Below are positions 27,909 to 42,113 of a stretch of DNA of 64,000 bases, piece by piece. The notes below the pieces were generated by a model, which ran no database searches, was not told where the DNA came from, and saw only the letters and a program-made list of their open reading frames with translations. This DNA comes from Pseudopyrenochaeta lycopersici (Eukaryota; Ascomycota; Dothideomycetes; Pleosporales; Pseudopyrenochaetaceae). The position numbers and the translations under genes are program-made. The stretch lies in NCBI GenBank assembly GCA_003313425.1, contig NHZP01000030.1, positions 434,001-498,000 of the forward strand, given 5' to 3'. Within the stretch, counting starts at the first letter, position 1. Each line of letters opens with the position of its first letter.

Positions 27909-30900
27909 ATTAAGAGTCTTACTGCCTCAACCTTACGCGAGAAGCAATGGCACAACCAATAAACCGCGATTCCAACATTATCCTCAAAGATTATATGAGC
28001 TAGAAGCCTTAGTACGAGCAGCTAGAAGCTAGATGCCTATTACTTAGGGTGTGGCACCTCGTCGACCCTACAAGCGATACTGTGCTAAAGACAGAGCCGA
28101 CCCCTCTAACTAAGCCAAACATTGAAATGTATAAGAAACGCACGGCGATTAGAGACTAACCTCTAGCAAATCTATCTAATTTAATAAATAGTAGACAAAC
28201 TACATTTAAAACTAATATTAATTACTATAAGACGCGACTTAACTCGTACAAAGTTGCAGTAATAAACTATAAAGACGAAGATATAAGGTTAGATAAGCTA
28301 TTAGTCTACATTTAAGTAACAGTTTCTATCTACCTAAAGAAGACGTGCTGCAGACTAAAGCTCTTAATCTAAGAATAGGTAGCTACTTTAAAGAGCACTG
28401 TTAGCATTAATAATAAGGAAGAGTAACTGCGCGCTTAGGATTAATATATTGCAGCCTTAAAGCTAATAAGACAACTAACATATTAGGATAGCTAGCTAAC
28501 TAAGTACGATTACGCAGTAACTATCGTAGAGACTAAAGAAATTAGAGAAGTCTAAAAACTTAATTATGTAATATAAGATTTCCTAAACGCAGTTAGTAAG
28601 GTTAGCTCTAACTAGGTGCTATTATTCTAAGACTAAGGAAGACGCAAGCTAAGAATAAATTAAAAAGAAATAATAAAACGCTTCTAAGATTATATAAGCT
28701 TATACTACCTAAAAGGGAGACAGTAGAAAGGCGCTTTTGCTGTAAGTAAAGCTTTATATCTTACTAGTAGTAGTAAATCTACCTAGGATATAGATAGGGA
28801 CGCCTCTCTTATACCTAATAGCGCATTATCTAACTAACCTAAACAAGGGTTAAGAAGGAAGTCCTCGTTAAAAAAACGCCTAGCTAGTTATTTAACTATA
28901 TCTAAGTAGTCTTAGAATTAGGATAAAGCGGCAGCTAAAGGCACAAAATACCCTACTTATAGACTACGCTATCTTCTTACTAATTACCTCTATATTAATA
29001 ATAATAATACCCTAGACTAGTTTAAGCTAAGGGAATTAATATTAGAGCTAGTAAAGCTACGCCTATAATATAATCCTAATATATAAGAATAAGTAAGGGT
29101 ATTAAAAAGATAATAAATATAAATACTAAGCTTTAAGAACTCTTATACTCCTACGCCTAAGATATCTACTAACTAACTTAAAGGTTAGAAGATTATAATA
29201 ATTAGTACTGCGTTTATTACTATATTTTTCTAAGCTAAGTATTTAGACTACTTACTAAGATAACCCTTTATCCTTAACTTAGGCTTAATAATCTACGTTA
29301 TAAATAACTAAACTTAACTTTAAAACCTATGTCCTCCTACTAAGGCAGATTTTATATTAGCTAGGAATATATAAATTTAGATATAAAGATATAGAATAGT
29401 ATAGCTTAACCTAAGAGGGCTATATAGACTAACAAGGCTTATGCTAAATAATATAGTATAGTGTCTAGAAATCTTATGTAATCTAGTATTATTTAGGCTG
29501 CTTAGGTAACAGGGCGTATAGTAGGATAATAAGAATAAGCCTACAACTCTTAAGAGGCGAGATAACTTAATAATCGCATCCCTAAAAGAAGCATATAGAC
29601 AATAGATACTTAAGTAATAAGACGAAATCTAGGCAGTCTTTTATATAAGAATAATTAATTCTTAGGCAAAGCAAGCACTATAGAAAGCTGATGCGATGCG
29701 CTAGTATAAACGCATAGGATATCTAGGGCTAGCAGCTATCGAACACCTAGTCTAGTAATCTAAGGGAGTGCGCATTAAGGGAGTTATAATAGTTAAGTGT
29801 GACGCGTGTAGAAGAGCTAAAACTAAGCGTTAAATACGACGCGCGTCTTAATTAAACTATAAAGGCCCTAGAGAAAGACTAGCTATTAACTTCTATTCTT
29901 ATAAGGAGGGAAGCTTAATAAAAGAGAAGAGTTAAATGCTTATTACTAATTAATACTCTAGTTTTATATAGGACTTTTACTTTAAGGATAATTAACTTAG
30001 GAAGTTAATTATTAGGTTACTAGATATTATTATCTAGTTCCTAAAGAAGTAGTAAAATATTACTATTAAAGTAATTAAATATAATAGCAAGATTATAACT
30101 ACGAAGCTAGAGGTAGTATAATAGTGTACTGCGCAAGTAATATAACTTAAGCCTTTAGCTCTAGATACCTAAGCACAAAACAGTAGTGCTGAATACTTAG
30201 GGGGTGTAGTTAAAGATAAATCTCGCGCAATGAGGCTAGACGTAAACTTGCTATAGGAGCTATAGCTAGAGATTACATAAGCAGCGGTGTATCTATATAA
30301 TTAAACGCTAAACTACTTAAATTATTAGAAGTTACTATATAAAGTCTTCTTCACATTTGCAGCTCTCTAAAACAGTATCGCTATAACACCTTAAAAACTA
30401 AACCTAGCACACCTAAAAGTATATAGCTGCAAGGCCTTTACCTTAACTGATAACACTCTTTAAGGCAAATTACGACTCTAACGTCTTAATCCGCGAGCTT
30501 AGATTAGATACTTAGTTAGATATTAGTCGTCTAATATCTATAGGATCTAGATTCTAACTATAGGCAAGGTAATTAGCACTTAAGACATAGTATTTAACAA
30601 AGACACAATATTTAATAGGAAGACAGAAGACATTATAGATAATCTTATGCACAGCACCTTAAACAAGATAGCTATATAGGTAAGATCTGCTAAGCTTCTA
30701 GAACCTACCTACAATTAACTAGAGACTAAAACGTTCTTTAAAGATAATACAACACAGGATACTAAGCTAACCTAAGAATATAATAGCCTAGGATACCGCT
30801 AAGGAAGGAAGACAGGGTATACCTATCCTACGCCACTAGCGACTCCACCGCTAGTAGCGCTGCTTGCGCATCTACTAGCAGGCGCTTATTAGGAAGACAC

Positions 30901-32786
30901 TTAAGACTTAGATGCCTTATTAAAGACTGTCCTATAGAAGGCCGCATTTATAGCTAGGACATAGGCTAGGAACATTAGAACGTACGAAGGTAGGCTAGTA
31001 GATAAAGCTTAAATAAAACAAATACTAGCACAAGGACTAAGGCCTTATCTTAACTAACTTCCACCGCTACTATTAACCTAGAGGCAGGTAGAAGAATATC
31101 TACTTAGAGACTACTAGAAGGAAGCCTAGAGAGAGTATCTTAAGAGTTATAAGTATATAAAATTATAGTCTAAAATACCTATAAAGAAAGTAAAAGTAAA
31201 GGGTTAATAGATCTTAGACTATATGTGGGTGTACACCTATAAGCTTAACAAGGACTATTACTTTAAGAGCTATAAGGCGTAATTAGTTGTCTAAGGAGAC
31301 TAATAGAGAAATATTACTTCTTAGGAAACTTATGCAGCTACTCTCGCAAGCTGTTTGTTTTAAATGCTAATAGCGATTGCTGCTTATTTTAATCTTAAGC
31401 TTAAATAGTATAACGTTATAAATGCTTTCGTTTATGCAGTAATAGACTAAGAGATCTACATAAGAATACTACATAGCTATTAGAAGCCTAGGACAGTACT
31501 ATAAGTTAATAAGGCCTTATATAGGCTCTAAATATTACTAGTCCTCTAGTAGAAAGAATTTATATTAACTCTTAAGAAACTAGGCTTTTAGAGTGTCTCT
31601 TACGAGCTATACTGTCTAATTAAAGATAGAATTATTATATTCTTCTATATTAACGATATTATTCTTACATATAGTAAGTAGAAGGAGACTAAAGCCTAAT
31701 AAGTAATTTAATATCTTAGAGATAAGTACTTAATAACTAGCAGAGATAATCTTTAATAGTTTCTTAGAGTTAAAGTTATTAGGAGCTAAGAGCAGCGCAA
31801 GATCTAGCTATTATAAGTAGCATACGCGGATAAGATTAGCTGTTTAGTTAACAGAAAGGATATCTAACATAACACTCTAATAGCGGCTATTAAACTTAAG
31901 CCTTAGGAAGACCTAGCTACTCTTTTAGAAATTAATAAGTACTAGCGAAAGATTAGATCTCTAATGTTTGCAGCTGTAACTACTCGTCTAGACATTATAT
32001 TTGCGACGTTATAACTAGCACGCTTTTTAAAGAATCTAGGATAGGAGCATTATAATACAGCTAATTAAGTTCTCCTCTACCTACAGAGCACTAGAAATCG
32101 AGCGCTTAAGCTTAGCAGAGATAGTTAACTTAAAGTCGCGAGTAACGCCTCTTTTACTAATAGCACACTAGATAGAAAGAGCTCGTAGGGATATATAATT
32201 AAGTTGTTTAGTAGCCTAATTACTTAGAAAGTAAGTAAGTAAGATATAGTTACAACCTTAACGATAGAAGCTAAGCTTCTTGCGCTATTATAAGTTGCAA
32301 AAGAAGCTATATTTATATTACGACTACTTAAGGAACTATAAATTAAACTGCCTAAGGATATAATTACGATATAATGCGATAACACTTAAACTATCTAGCT
32401 AATTAATAAAGAGGTCTTATAATTGCACACTAAGCTCTAGCATATAGATATTTATAATTATTAGCTAAGATAGGAAGTGTTAAGAAGAAGTATTTAGGTT
32501 ATCTATATCTAATTAGCTAACATGCTAGCTAATAGCTTTACAAAGGCGCTCCTAGCTAATAAATAGGCATAGTTTCTAAGCTAAATAGGCCTTATAGAGC
32601 GCACAGGAAGCAGAGATCTAATAGTAGCGCGCCTTAAAGAGATCTAAAGCTAAATTAAGAAGCTAGAGATTAAGCAGGCGTAGCTAGATAGTAATTAACG
32701 CTTCTTACACACAAGCTCTAGGCTTATTAGAAGACAATATAAGCAGTTCTTCTCTAGCTTAAAACAGTTTCTAAGCTAAGGGGGTA

Positions 32787-32985
32787 TGTTAGATAAGAGG
32801 CATAAAGGCTGAAGTACCCGAATACTGCATCATGGACGGTATCACCTATGTATCACTAATATATTAGGCCCGTGTTTATAAAGGAGAGAGAACAGAACTA
32901 AGAATAAACACAATCATGATCAACACACAATTGATTTATCGCAATTATTAATTCTGAAAAACGCATTTTAGCATTTCATCTGACA
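32787..32985 (+). repeat. 3' LTR of the Copia element (199 bp)
   Basis: Starts TGTTAGATAAGAGG and ends ATCTGACA; nearly identical to the 5' LTR, differing mainly by C/T and G/A. Confidence 0.93.
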
Positions 32986-33129
32986 GCTCTATTGCGCTGT
33001 AAAAGGTATAGAGAGACTAGGCATAACTTACGCACGTGTAAAAATAATACTATAGGTGCTACTTAAGCTTACATATTAATATCTATAGACTACTTGAATT
33101 TATAGTTAAGCTGTGCGCTGGTAGAGGTG

Positions 33130-33221
33130 CTCAAACTTAGTGGGGTGCGGCGCTCGCTTATGCGCGGCGCTCGCTTATGCGCGGCGCTCGCTTATGCACG
33201 GCGCTCGCTTGTAGGACACGT
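33130..33221 (-). repeat. Right terminal inverted repeat of the Fot1-like element
   Basis: Complement of the left end, but with four instead of two copies of the 17-bp GC-rich subrepeat (GCGGCGCTCGCTTATGC on the plus strand). Confidence 0.85.
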
Positions 33222-33833
33222 TAATTAATAAAGAGACTTTCTTTATAGTAATAATAAACCTCTATAATATAGAACTACGACTATTATTTTTATTTATTAT
33301 AATATATACGCAGCTTTTATATATATCTAGAGATTTAATAGAAATACTTATAAGCTATAAGTAGCTATAAAAGCTAATCTAAGTATAGATTTATATATAA
33401 TTACTACTTAGACTAATACTTTTATTAAAAATCCTCTAATTAGAGTAATTCTTATTAAAGCTAATATAATACTACTTATTTATAATTAAATTTAGCTTAA
33501 AATTAAGAGTAGTACTAAGATTTATATAGCTATAGCGCTTATTAGCTAATATTTTTTTAGTATTAAAGTAGTTAATATAGCTATCTTATATATATTAAGA
33601 TATAGTTTAATATATAATAACCTAAATAGCTTCTTTACTCTTAAGCTTTAAAACTTACTACTATTCTCTCTACTAACTAAATAAAAGTCTTAATTAAGCT
33701 TACTATATACTTGTATTTTAAGCTTACTTAAGCTATTTTTAAACTAAGTAGTAGGTAAAATCTAATTTTAGCTTATTACAAGAGAATATAATAATATAAA
33801 AGAAGTATAAAATAAAATAAAGTACTATAGCTT
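33222..33833. other. RIPped DNA of an unidentified older repeat (left of the outer Gypsy)
   Basis: Very AT-rich. The continuation across the outer Gypsy element is 49215-49637, as its target duplication AGCTT (33829-33833, 49210-49214) shows. No protein family could be recognised in either half. Confidence 0.5.
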
Positions 33834-34055
33834 TGTCACGAGAGGCTATAAGTAGGGATTTCAACGCTTAACTAATAGCTTAATTATTATACTACGTATA
33901 ATCTTAGGTGTAATATAAGACGTTACGTAAAGAAGAGAAGAGAATAGAAACTTAGGTGTAGAAGAATACTTAGGGGCTAGGCCTGTACTTAAGCTTAGGC
34001 CTTAACAGAGCTAGCTAATTTAGGTATTACAAGAACTACAGTAGTTACTATAATA
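33834..34055 (-). repeat. 3' LTR (element orientation) of the outer Gypsy, 222 bp
   Basis: Starts TGTCACGAGAGGC on the plus strand. Its right end is RIPped (ACTATAATA in place of ACCGTGACA). Confidence 0.92.
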
Positions 34056-34894
34056 GTACCCTTATCTTACTCTTAAGCTCCTGTAAGAGGTGTTTATAGA
34101 GTAGTATTATTACTAGTATTAAGTTTATATCTTTATGTAGTAAGGACCTTACTCTTACTCTTACGTAGTTTTAGGTAGCTCTAAGATATTAGAGTACTTC
34201 TTATAGAAATTAGTTATAGCTTAATTACCCTTTAAGTCTATAGTAGGTTCTTAACTTATCTTATTATAGCCTGTCTACTTTACTAGATATTTATATTAGT
34301 TACGTTATTTATTAAGACGTAGGTCCTCTATACTTTTAATAAAGTACTCTTTCTCTTTATCTACTATTACTAGTCTAGGCAGTATTACTTATTAACTAAG
34401 TAAGTAGTCTAACTTAGCTGTAGCGAGTTAGAGTAGAGAGATATAGAAAACTAGGTGTATCTTTATAGATTTAGGCAGTTTAAGTCTATACGCGTAAGAG
34501 GAGATCTTCTTAGCTACGTAGTAGGGGCTAAGATTCTTCTAGTCTAGCGTCTTTAAGGCTTATTAAGTATAGATATTTTAAGTATTAAGCTAGACTTCGT
34601 CGCCTACTTCGTACGCAAGTGCTAGGAGGCGTTTCTTATTTGCGTGTTCCTATTAACAGGCTTAGGCTTATATTATTTCTTCGCGGATAAACTTTATTAT
34701 ATTACGTATCTTCTTAATTATCTAGTTAGCTTCTTAGGCCTGTAGAGCCTAGTATAGGGCTCTCCTTATATTTAAGGGCAGTTTAAAACCTATTTATAGG
34801 TTCTAGCTAAAGCAGGCTATTATTAGGGATAACCTAGTTAATTCTAAGACTATATTATTAGCTTTAAATTAGGTAATAGGTAAGTAGCTAACCT

Positions 34895-35058
34895 TGTAAC
34901 AATATATGAACCATGAATAGGTCACCTGACCTAGCGCCGGGTCACCTGACCTAGCCACAGGTCAGGTAACCTAGACTATAAAGAGGTTATAAGGCAGTTA
35001 ATAGCTGAACAATAATCTTACATACAAAACACCTAATATAACCTGCGATTAACTAACA
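34895..35058 (+). repeat. 5' LTR of the inner Gypsy (164 bp)
   Basis: Contains a 13-bp unit GGTCACCTGACCT twice directly (34920-34932, 34940-34952) and once inverted (34959-34971), able to fold into a hairpin. Confidence 0.92.
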
Positions 35059-38000
35059 TAATTAGTAGCTGAGCTGGAACACTAGGTGAACCTACTAGGA
35101 CTTCGTCCACCAGAATCGCAGTGCATTCACTAGCAACATATTATTGCACTAGATCCGTCACCTCTATAACAGAACTAGCAGCAACAGCTAAGAAGGAGCC
35201 GCGTTAGTTAATCTGTGCTAGTTAAAATTAGTAATTTACTAAGGAAGGGTAGCTAGAGGCGAATAACTAGCTAAACAAGGACTTAAGGAGCCCTAGAACT
35301 AGTGACCGCGATACGAGGATATATAGCACTTATTAAACAGTAGAGTTAAGCAGATAGTAAGAACGAAGGTAGTATTTGTTAATAAGGAGCAATTATTAGA
35401 AGGTTACAGTAGCAAACTAAGGTTTAGCGAACTAGGTGCGGCCTAGACTAAGGAAACTACTAAGGAGCTACTAAGCTACTAAAGAAACTAATAAAGCGAA
35501 TAAGCAGTTATAGAGGGATAGGACAGCCTAGCTAAAGTATTTAAACCTAACTTAGCCTTAAATAGGCTATTAACTAAATATAACTAGATATAGTAAGATA
35601 GTAATAGTAAGTATACTAATAAGATAGAAACGCTTCCGCACACACTTAGCTTAAAAAATAGGAATAAGTTAGTTAAGGAAGTAGTTAACTAATAACAAAT
35701 TATAGATATATATTTAGGGATATCCTACTAGGGTTAGTATTAACTAGGCATTAGTTAGCTGCTTATTGTTAAGCGTATTAAAGCTCCGCCTAATATAGGG
35801 GTAGTAAGTAATTTTTAGACGACTTTTTAATATAGGTAAGGCTACTATAACAGAGTATAGCCTTATTAGGATTTAGTCTGCCCGCAGAGTGGTTAACTAC
35901 AGGAATTGCTGGTAAAGGTGGGCTGATTAACTAGTAGGTTAAAGATTTGCGACTCTATACCTAGATTAATCTAAGTTAGCTAAGGTTTAAGAACCTATTA
36001 AGTAAATTAGCATTAGGAAGATTAGAGGCGATTTTGCCTACTCCTAAACTAAGAGTTAACACGTTAGAAGCATAGTTAAGTTAACAGAGCAGGGAACTAA
36101 CAAGGCTACCTAGAAAACCGCGGACACTACTAAGTAGAGAACACAGTTGTACTGAACCTGCAAACACAGAGCTAGGTAGACTATACGCAAGTAGCCTGCA
36201 GGAAGTTACAGAAGAAATAGACTAAAATAATAGGGATAGTAAGACAAATAGCAGAGAAGACGGCTAAAGCAGTACAGAGGAAGTGCTAAGGCAGGAGTAA
36301 TAGAATTAACTAATAACGCCTAACTAAATAGCTTAATTCTTTGCTAGATTTATATAGAGTATTTAAGCACTACTCTAAACAGCTTTGACAGAGACGCTAG
36401 GGGGAGGAGCTGCTACCTTCTAGGTGCAGGAGGTAGGTTACTTTTAACTAAACTTAGACTAAGCTATAGGAAGAGGCGTAGTAATATACGTTAGGATAGA
36501 TACCTACATTAGGGACGTGTTTATATTTATTAACTAACTAAGGGATGCTATAGCCGCATAAGGCGACAGGGCAGAGCAGGAAGTAAAGCTACGAATAGCA
36601 TAATACTTAAGAGGAGACGCACTAGAATAGTATACAACATTATTAGATATTAAGAAGAATAGTCTGCAATACACACTAGGCCTTAAGTAATAGGAGTAGC
36701 TATTAGTTAATTACTTTCAGCTACTATTTAAAGAGGTAATAAATAGGCTAACGCGCGCGAAATATAGCCTAGAGGACGCAAAGGCGCGCAGGGACGCTAG
36801 ACTATACGTTTATGCTGTCGTCTGAAATACTAAAACAGCAGGCATGTTAGATATAATAACTTAACTAAACTTTGCGTAGAATAGGATTTACTTATTACTA
36901 AGAGATTTAATATAATAACTAACTGTAATAATAGATGTCGCAAGTTTTATGCGAGTAATAGTAGATAAGAGGGATACATAGTCTAGTCTAGCGCAAATCT
37001 ATATTAATAATAGTATAGGTGCTAGGCTGAAATTTTATAATAGTAGAGGTAACAATAGAGGTTAGTATCCTAACTAGACGCGGCGCAGCGGCCTAGAAGT
37101 TAGCACACGATTTAATAGGATAACGTACTGTAAATATAAGTAAAGTAGACCTACTTATAGTAATTAGAACCTAGTAGGAGGATTAGGAAGTACGCGGGAT
37201 AGTTAAGATCCTAGGTTTAGCTAACAGGGATCCTTATTATTAATAAGAGAACCGCTTACTATAGTAAGCAGAAATTAGCTAGTAAGATAATTTAATAATA
37301 GAAAAGAGTTAGGTAGTAGGCTAGCGTAGAAATAGGATAATAGGCTGCTTAGGCCTTTTTAGGTAAATTTAGTAGACGTAGATTACAGCGTAGTAGATAA
37401 GGAGGTATTTTAAGTAGGTTGCGAATACGCGTTAACTTAGATAGCCTTAGCAGAGGATAAAGGCGGCGAGCTAAGCTAAGAAAGCGAGGATTATGATAGC
37501 GACGCCTTTAATAATATAGTATTAATAAACTTTATTCGCATATTAAAGTATAGAGTACAAGCTAAGAAGGATAATCTAGGAATTATTTACTAAAGGTGCT
37601 AATAGGAATTTAGCTTAAATAATAAGCTATATAAGCATCTAAAGGACTGTATAAAGAGAAGACTAAAGGTTAGCGCTGCGCTAGTAGTTAAAGTAGTAAC
37701 AGCTGCGCTAATACTAGAGATAGTGCTATCTAGCACAGGCACAGATTTTAAGAAATAGACTTACGTTATAATGTAGGCAGTATTATTAGAACACGGTCTA
37801 TTAGAGGCGGTCTGCCTAGACTTAGGAAACGTTATAACTTTAGTAGATTAACGTTAGCTAATATAGTAGAACTCTTAAGTATAGGTCTATTGCATAACTA
37901 AGTAAGTAGGAGTAAAGGAAGTTAAGAATAGCTAAATTAAAACCCTAGAATACGCGATAATTAACTTATATATCCTTAGGTATTATATATAGGATAGCTA

Positions 38001-41000
38001 AAGGATTACTATAAAAGCTAAAGTATTAGTAGAAGCACATATTATAGAAGAGTTACTATTAAAACTATTACTAGGGATAGACGTTCTAACACCCTATAGA
38101 ATAATCCTAGACTTTAGTAAGGAAGTGCTAATAGTTTAGGGATGCAAGAATATAGAAGTACTAATTAATGTGCACGCGAAGCTAGGATATTAAACTAGAT
38201 AAATATTGTATATAATAGCTAATATAAAAATCTAGGTAAATATAATAACAGTAATACTAATATAACTAAGGGGAAAAGGAGAAGTGCTCCTTAACTAGGA
38301 CTACTTATTTAAGCTAAAGCTGCGTAATAAGCGCCTTAGATATAATAGTAGACTATACGCGTAAGTAGTAGAAGTAATAGTATAGTATATCCTTATCTAT
38401 AATACTGTAGTAAGTAACGTTACTTAGTAGAAAGGTATAAGAGTAGGATAAATATGCCTGTTAGAGGCGGATAGTGTAGACAAACTCTCTACCTATTATT
38501 ATGTAATAGTAATAGATATAGCTGCGCTATAGTAAGTAGTAGCCTTATCTAATATTATGTTAATAGAATGTAAGTATAATATAAGGAGTTACTATCTAGT
38601 CGTAATTAGTAAATAATTAGCGTATTAAGGAATTATCCTAGAAGGACTGTCCTAATAAAGGAAGCCTAATAATAGGGAGCTATAGGCTACTAAGAATAAT
38701 TTATAGAAGAGAGCTTTTAGAGTAGTTATCTAGGGCACGAAGAAGGTAGTAAAGGAGATTAATAATATAGTTAGATAATATAAGGGATTATTTACTAATA
38801 ATAGTAAGATAATTCTATTACTAAAGGATAATTAGCTAAGAATTCTGTTAGTAAGTAACTAGAAGATAGTAGAGGCGAAGTTAGTATACTAAGTCTACTT
38901 ACTAGGACTAAAAGAGAAGGACCTAGTTAATAAGGTTTTTAATAATCTATACGAGAAGGATAAGATATTATAGTTAAAAGGAAATACGCCCTTCTAATTT
39001 CTAGTATTTGTTATCTAGAGGAACGCAATAGTAGATAGTTAAGTCGTGTAAAAGGGCTAAGTAGTAATTAATATTAGAGGCCTAAATAAGATAGTAAGGC
39101 GCAATAGTTATCCTATTCTACTTATAGAAGCATTGCTTAAGCGAGTACGCAGGAAGTCCTTTTTAGCAATAGTTAATATAGCAACTTATTTTTATTAATT
39201 CTAGTTAGTAGAGGAAGATTAATATAAGGTTACAGTAGCATCTTACTAAGGATTAGAATAATTTAACGTCACCCTAATAGGCTTTTGCAATTTACTACTA
39301 TATGCGCAACGCTAGACTAACATAGTAATCTGTAAATCTAAGTGTAATAAGTTCGCGTTAGGATATATTAACAATTGCCTTATTGTAAGTAATTCGCGTA
39401 AGGCGCATCTTAAATATCTAAATTAGCTGTTCGCGGCGTTAAATAAGTAAAGGTTTACACTTAGCAGTCCTAAAGCTTACTTAGGCTTCCTATTATTAAT
39501 TCTGCTAGAGTAAAGAGTTAACGCCTTTAGAATGTATACGCTAGAGGATAAAATTACTGCTATTAGTAGTATAGCCTTTCTAATAACCTTATTAGATTTA
39601 GAGACGTACCTAGGTATAACAGGTTAGCTAAGATAATATGTCGCATACTACTGCTAGTTAGCAGAGCTACTGCAGAAGGAGAAGATAGACTTATTAAAGA
39701 AAGCCCTAACCTTAGGATACGCTAGGGCTAACTACTCTAAGACTACACGAGTACCTTAGGATTAGGACGACCTATAGGTATTATACTAAGCACTGCAGGC
39801 AGCATTTAAGGATAAGAAGTTCTTATTACATTTTTACCTAGAACGTTAGTTATTTATAGGAGTTAACGCATTAAAGAAGTAAGGCTTTAGTGTAATAGTA
39901 TACTATATAAAGAGAGATACTGTAAAGCTAGAGGAAGTTAGAGTTAGGGACGTTAAGCTAATTCTTTTTTTATTAAAGATACTATTACTAGCAGAACGCA
40001 GGTATTACCTAACTAAGTTAGAGGTCGCCTGTATAGTATAGATAGTGCGCAAGATTTAGTATATAGTAGAATCTACCCTAGACGACAAGCTAGCTATAAT
40101 ATTAATAGATTATACAGTAATAATAGGCATAGCAACTTAAACTAATCTAAATAGCTTATTAACTAACAAGTTAAATATAAGACTTATTTAAGCCTCGCAA
40201 TATCTGTCCTAGTTTTAATTAATCGTGCGGTACATTCTAGGAAGACAGCACGTAGTGCCTAACGCGTTATTAAGATTGGACAGTGTAACGTTAAAGTTAG
40301 ACTACAGCGAGACAGATGTACTAGGGGATCTCTATGCGACAACCCAGTATACTCGCCTGTAGACTATAAGTAATAAAGCTTATTATATTACTACAGTTAA
40401 TATTAAACTAAGGTTTAAAGAAGAATTACAGAAGGCATATAAGCAGGAGAAGTATTAGGCAAACGTGTTAGCCGTCTTCTAACTAGTAGGGCAGATAACG
40501 GAATTGGAGGACTTACTAATTCCCTTCGTATTACGCGATAGACTACTATACAACGTGGACGCAGAGGACGGCTAACTAAAGCTGGTGGTTCCTAAGAGCC
40601 TGCAGGGCGATATTTTTAAGATAGTTTACAATAAGCGCTTTCACGTAGGCTTTAAGCAATTATACAAAATAATTTACTAAAACTATTACATTAGATAATT
40701 AGCTAAATATTTAGACGTCTATATAGCCTGCTATCGCGTATATAGGCCTAATTAGATAAGGCGACATAAGCCCTACAGCTAATTAAAGCTAATATTATTA
40801 CTACCTATTCCCTTTTACATAGTTATAATAGACTTTATAGATCTGCTAGAAGATAAAGGCTATAACTAATACCTTTCTGCTATAGATAAGTTTTTAAAAA
40901 GAATTACATTAGTAGAAGAGAAAAAGGAGTAGTTAGGTAAGCGCTGGGCAGAGCCCCTAGTAACAGCGTTAATAGACTAGGGCATCCTAGCTGCTATAAT

Positions 41001-42113
41001 TATAGACTAAGACCCTAAATTTGTTAGCGACACATAGCAAGGAATTTTTAAAGAAGTTAGTATAAGGATTCTTATGTTAACAGCTTACCACCTATAGATA
41101 GATAGATAGTCCAAACAGACAGTTTAAACAGTAAAAATCGCAATTCGGTTCTATCTAGCTAGCGGCGGAAAAGGATAGGTCTACCTACTACTACATATCA
41201 GACAGGTAATAAATAACTTAGTTAGCGCGGCTACAGGTTTATCGCTAAATAAGATTATATATAGACAAAAGCTGTTAGAAGGCTTACTAGGCGATTAAGC
41301 TACGACGAAGTTCGTGCAGGATAGGGACGTTATACGCAAGGAAGTCTAGGACGTATTAGTATATGCAGCAGTTTAAATGAAGGCACAGTACGATAAGGGA
41401 CACATCCTAATGTAACTAGAAGTGGGTAACTTAGTATACGTTTGACTATATAAAGGCTATAACTTAGTAGATATATACTAAAAGGTAGGTTAATAATACA
41501 ATAGGCTATAGCTTGTAAAGAAGGTAATTAGAAGTAACGCTGCTAAGCTTGACCTACTAAGTACGTAGAAGGTCTATCTGGTTATTAATGTTAAGTATCT
41601 AGAAAGGTTTAATCTAGATAACCTGTATAATTAGCTAATGCTAGAACAACTAGGGCTAGTTAATAACAACAGAAATAATAATATAAGAGCCTTTTATAAG
41701 GTGGAACGCATTGTGGGCTGTTAAGTAGCGCGGCTTAGGCGATATTAAAAGCAGACCGTGCAATATTAAGTAAAGTAGAAAGGATAGAGTACCTAGTATA
41801 ATAAATAGATAAGTAGGGAGGATATTAATCTAGAAATAGTTACAGAGTTTAATAAAACTATGCCTCTGTTAAGGATTAAGGAGGATAAATTGTTGTCCTA
41901 ACGGGAAACGCGTGCGCGTCGCTAGGGACGCGACAATCGCACGTAAATAATTATTTGGGCGTTTAGTGTTTAGCGTTTGCAGCAGCTTAGCCTAGGCAAC
42001 ATAGTTACTACTAACCTATATTAATATTTACTAGGAGCTGCGAGTAGTGCAACAATAACAACTTAGCTAAGTAGGACATATTACACATTATCGCAACATT
42101 AATAAGTTAACAT

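Larger units (their letters stand above)
27710..32985 (+). mobile_element. Ty1/Copia-type retrotransposon, 5276 bp, complete but RIPped
   Basis: Two 199-bp LTRs in direct orientation and the 5-bp target duplication GCTCT (27705-27709 and 32986-32990) define the ends exactly. The interior codes on the plus strand. The C-terminal half reads as Copia RT (a YIND box at about 31645-31660, normally YVDD) followed by Copia RNase H (about 32160-32400, with SQGYIIKLF and IEAKLLALLQVAKEA), after integrase-like sequence upstream. A purine run AAGGGGGTA precedes the 3' LTR. The interior is densely hit by RIP, the LTRs far less. Inserted in the Fot1-like element. Confidence 0.93.
25995..33221 (+). mobile_element. 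Fot1/Pogo-type DNA transposon (Tc1/mariner superfamily), split by a Copia insertion
   Basis: The ends are inverted: ACGTGTCCCACAAGCGAGCG at 25995 and its complement ending at 33221, flanked by TA on both sides (25993-25994, 33222-33223), the target of this superfamily. The RIPped transposase runs on the plus strand at about 26260-27440: a helix-turn-helix part (EEEVIVNYILNLDQR...FPPTY) followed by a DDE region recognisable by ILPYLSYLLQPLNISYFSLLRR, the usual PPHxSHxLQPLDVGxFGPLK motif after mutation. Without the Copia element it would be about 1.95 kb, normal for Fot1. The interior is heavily RIPped whereas the terminal repeats keep their CpGs. Confidence 0.85.
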
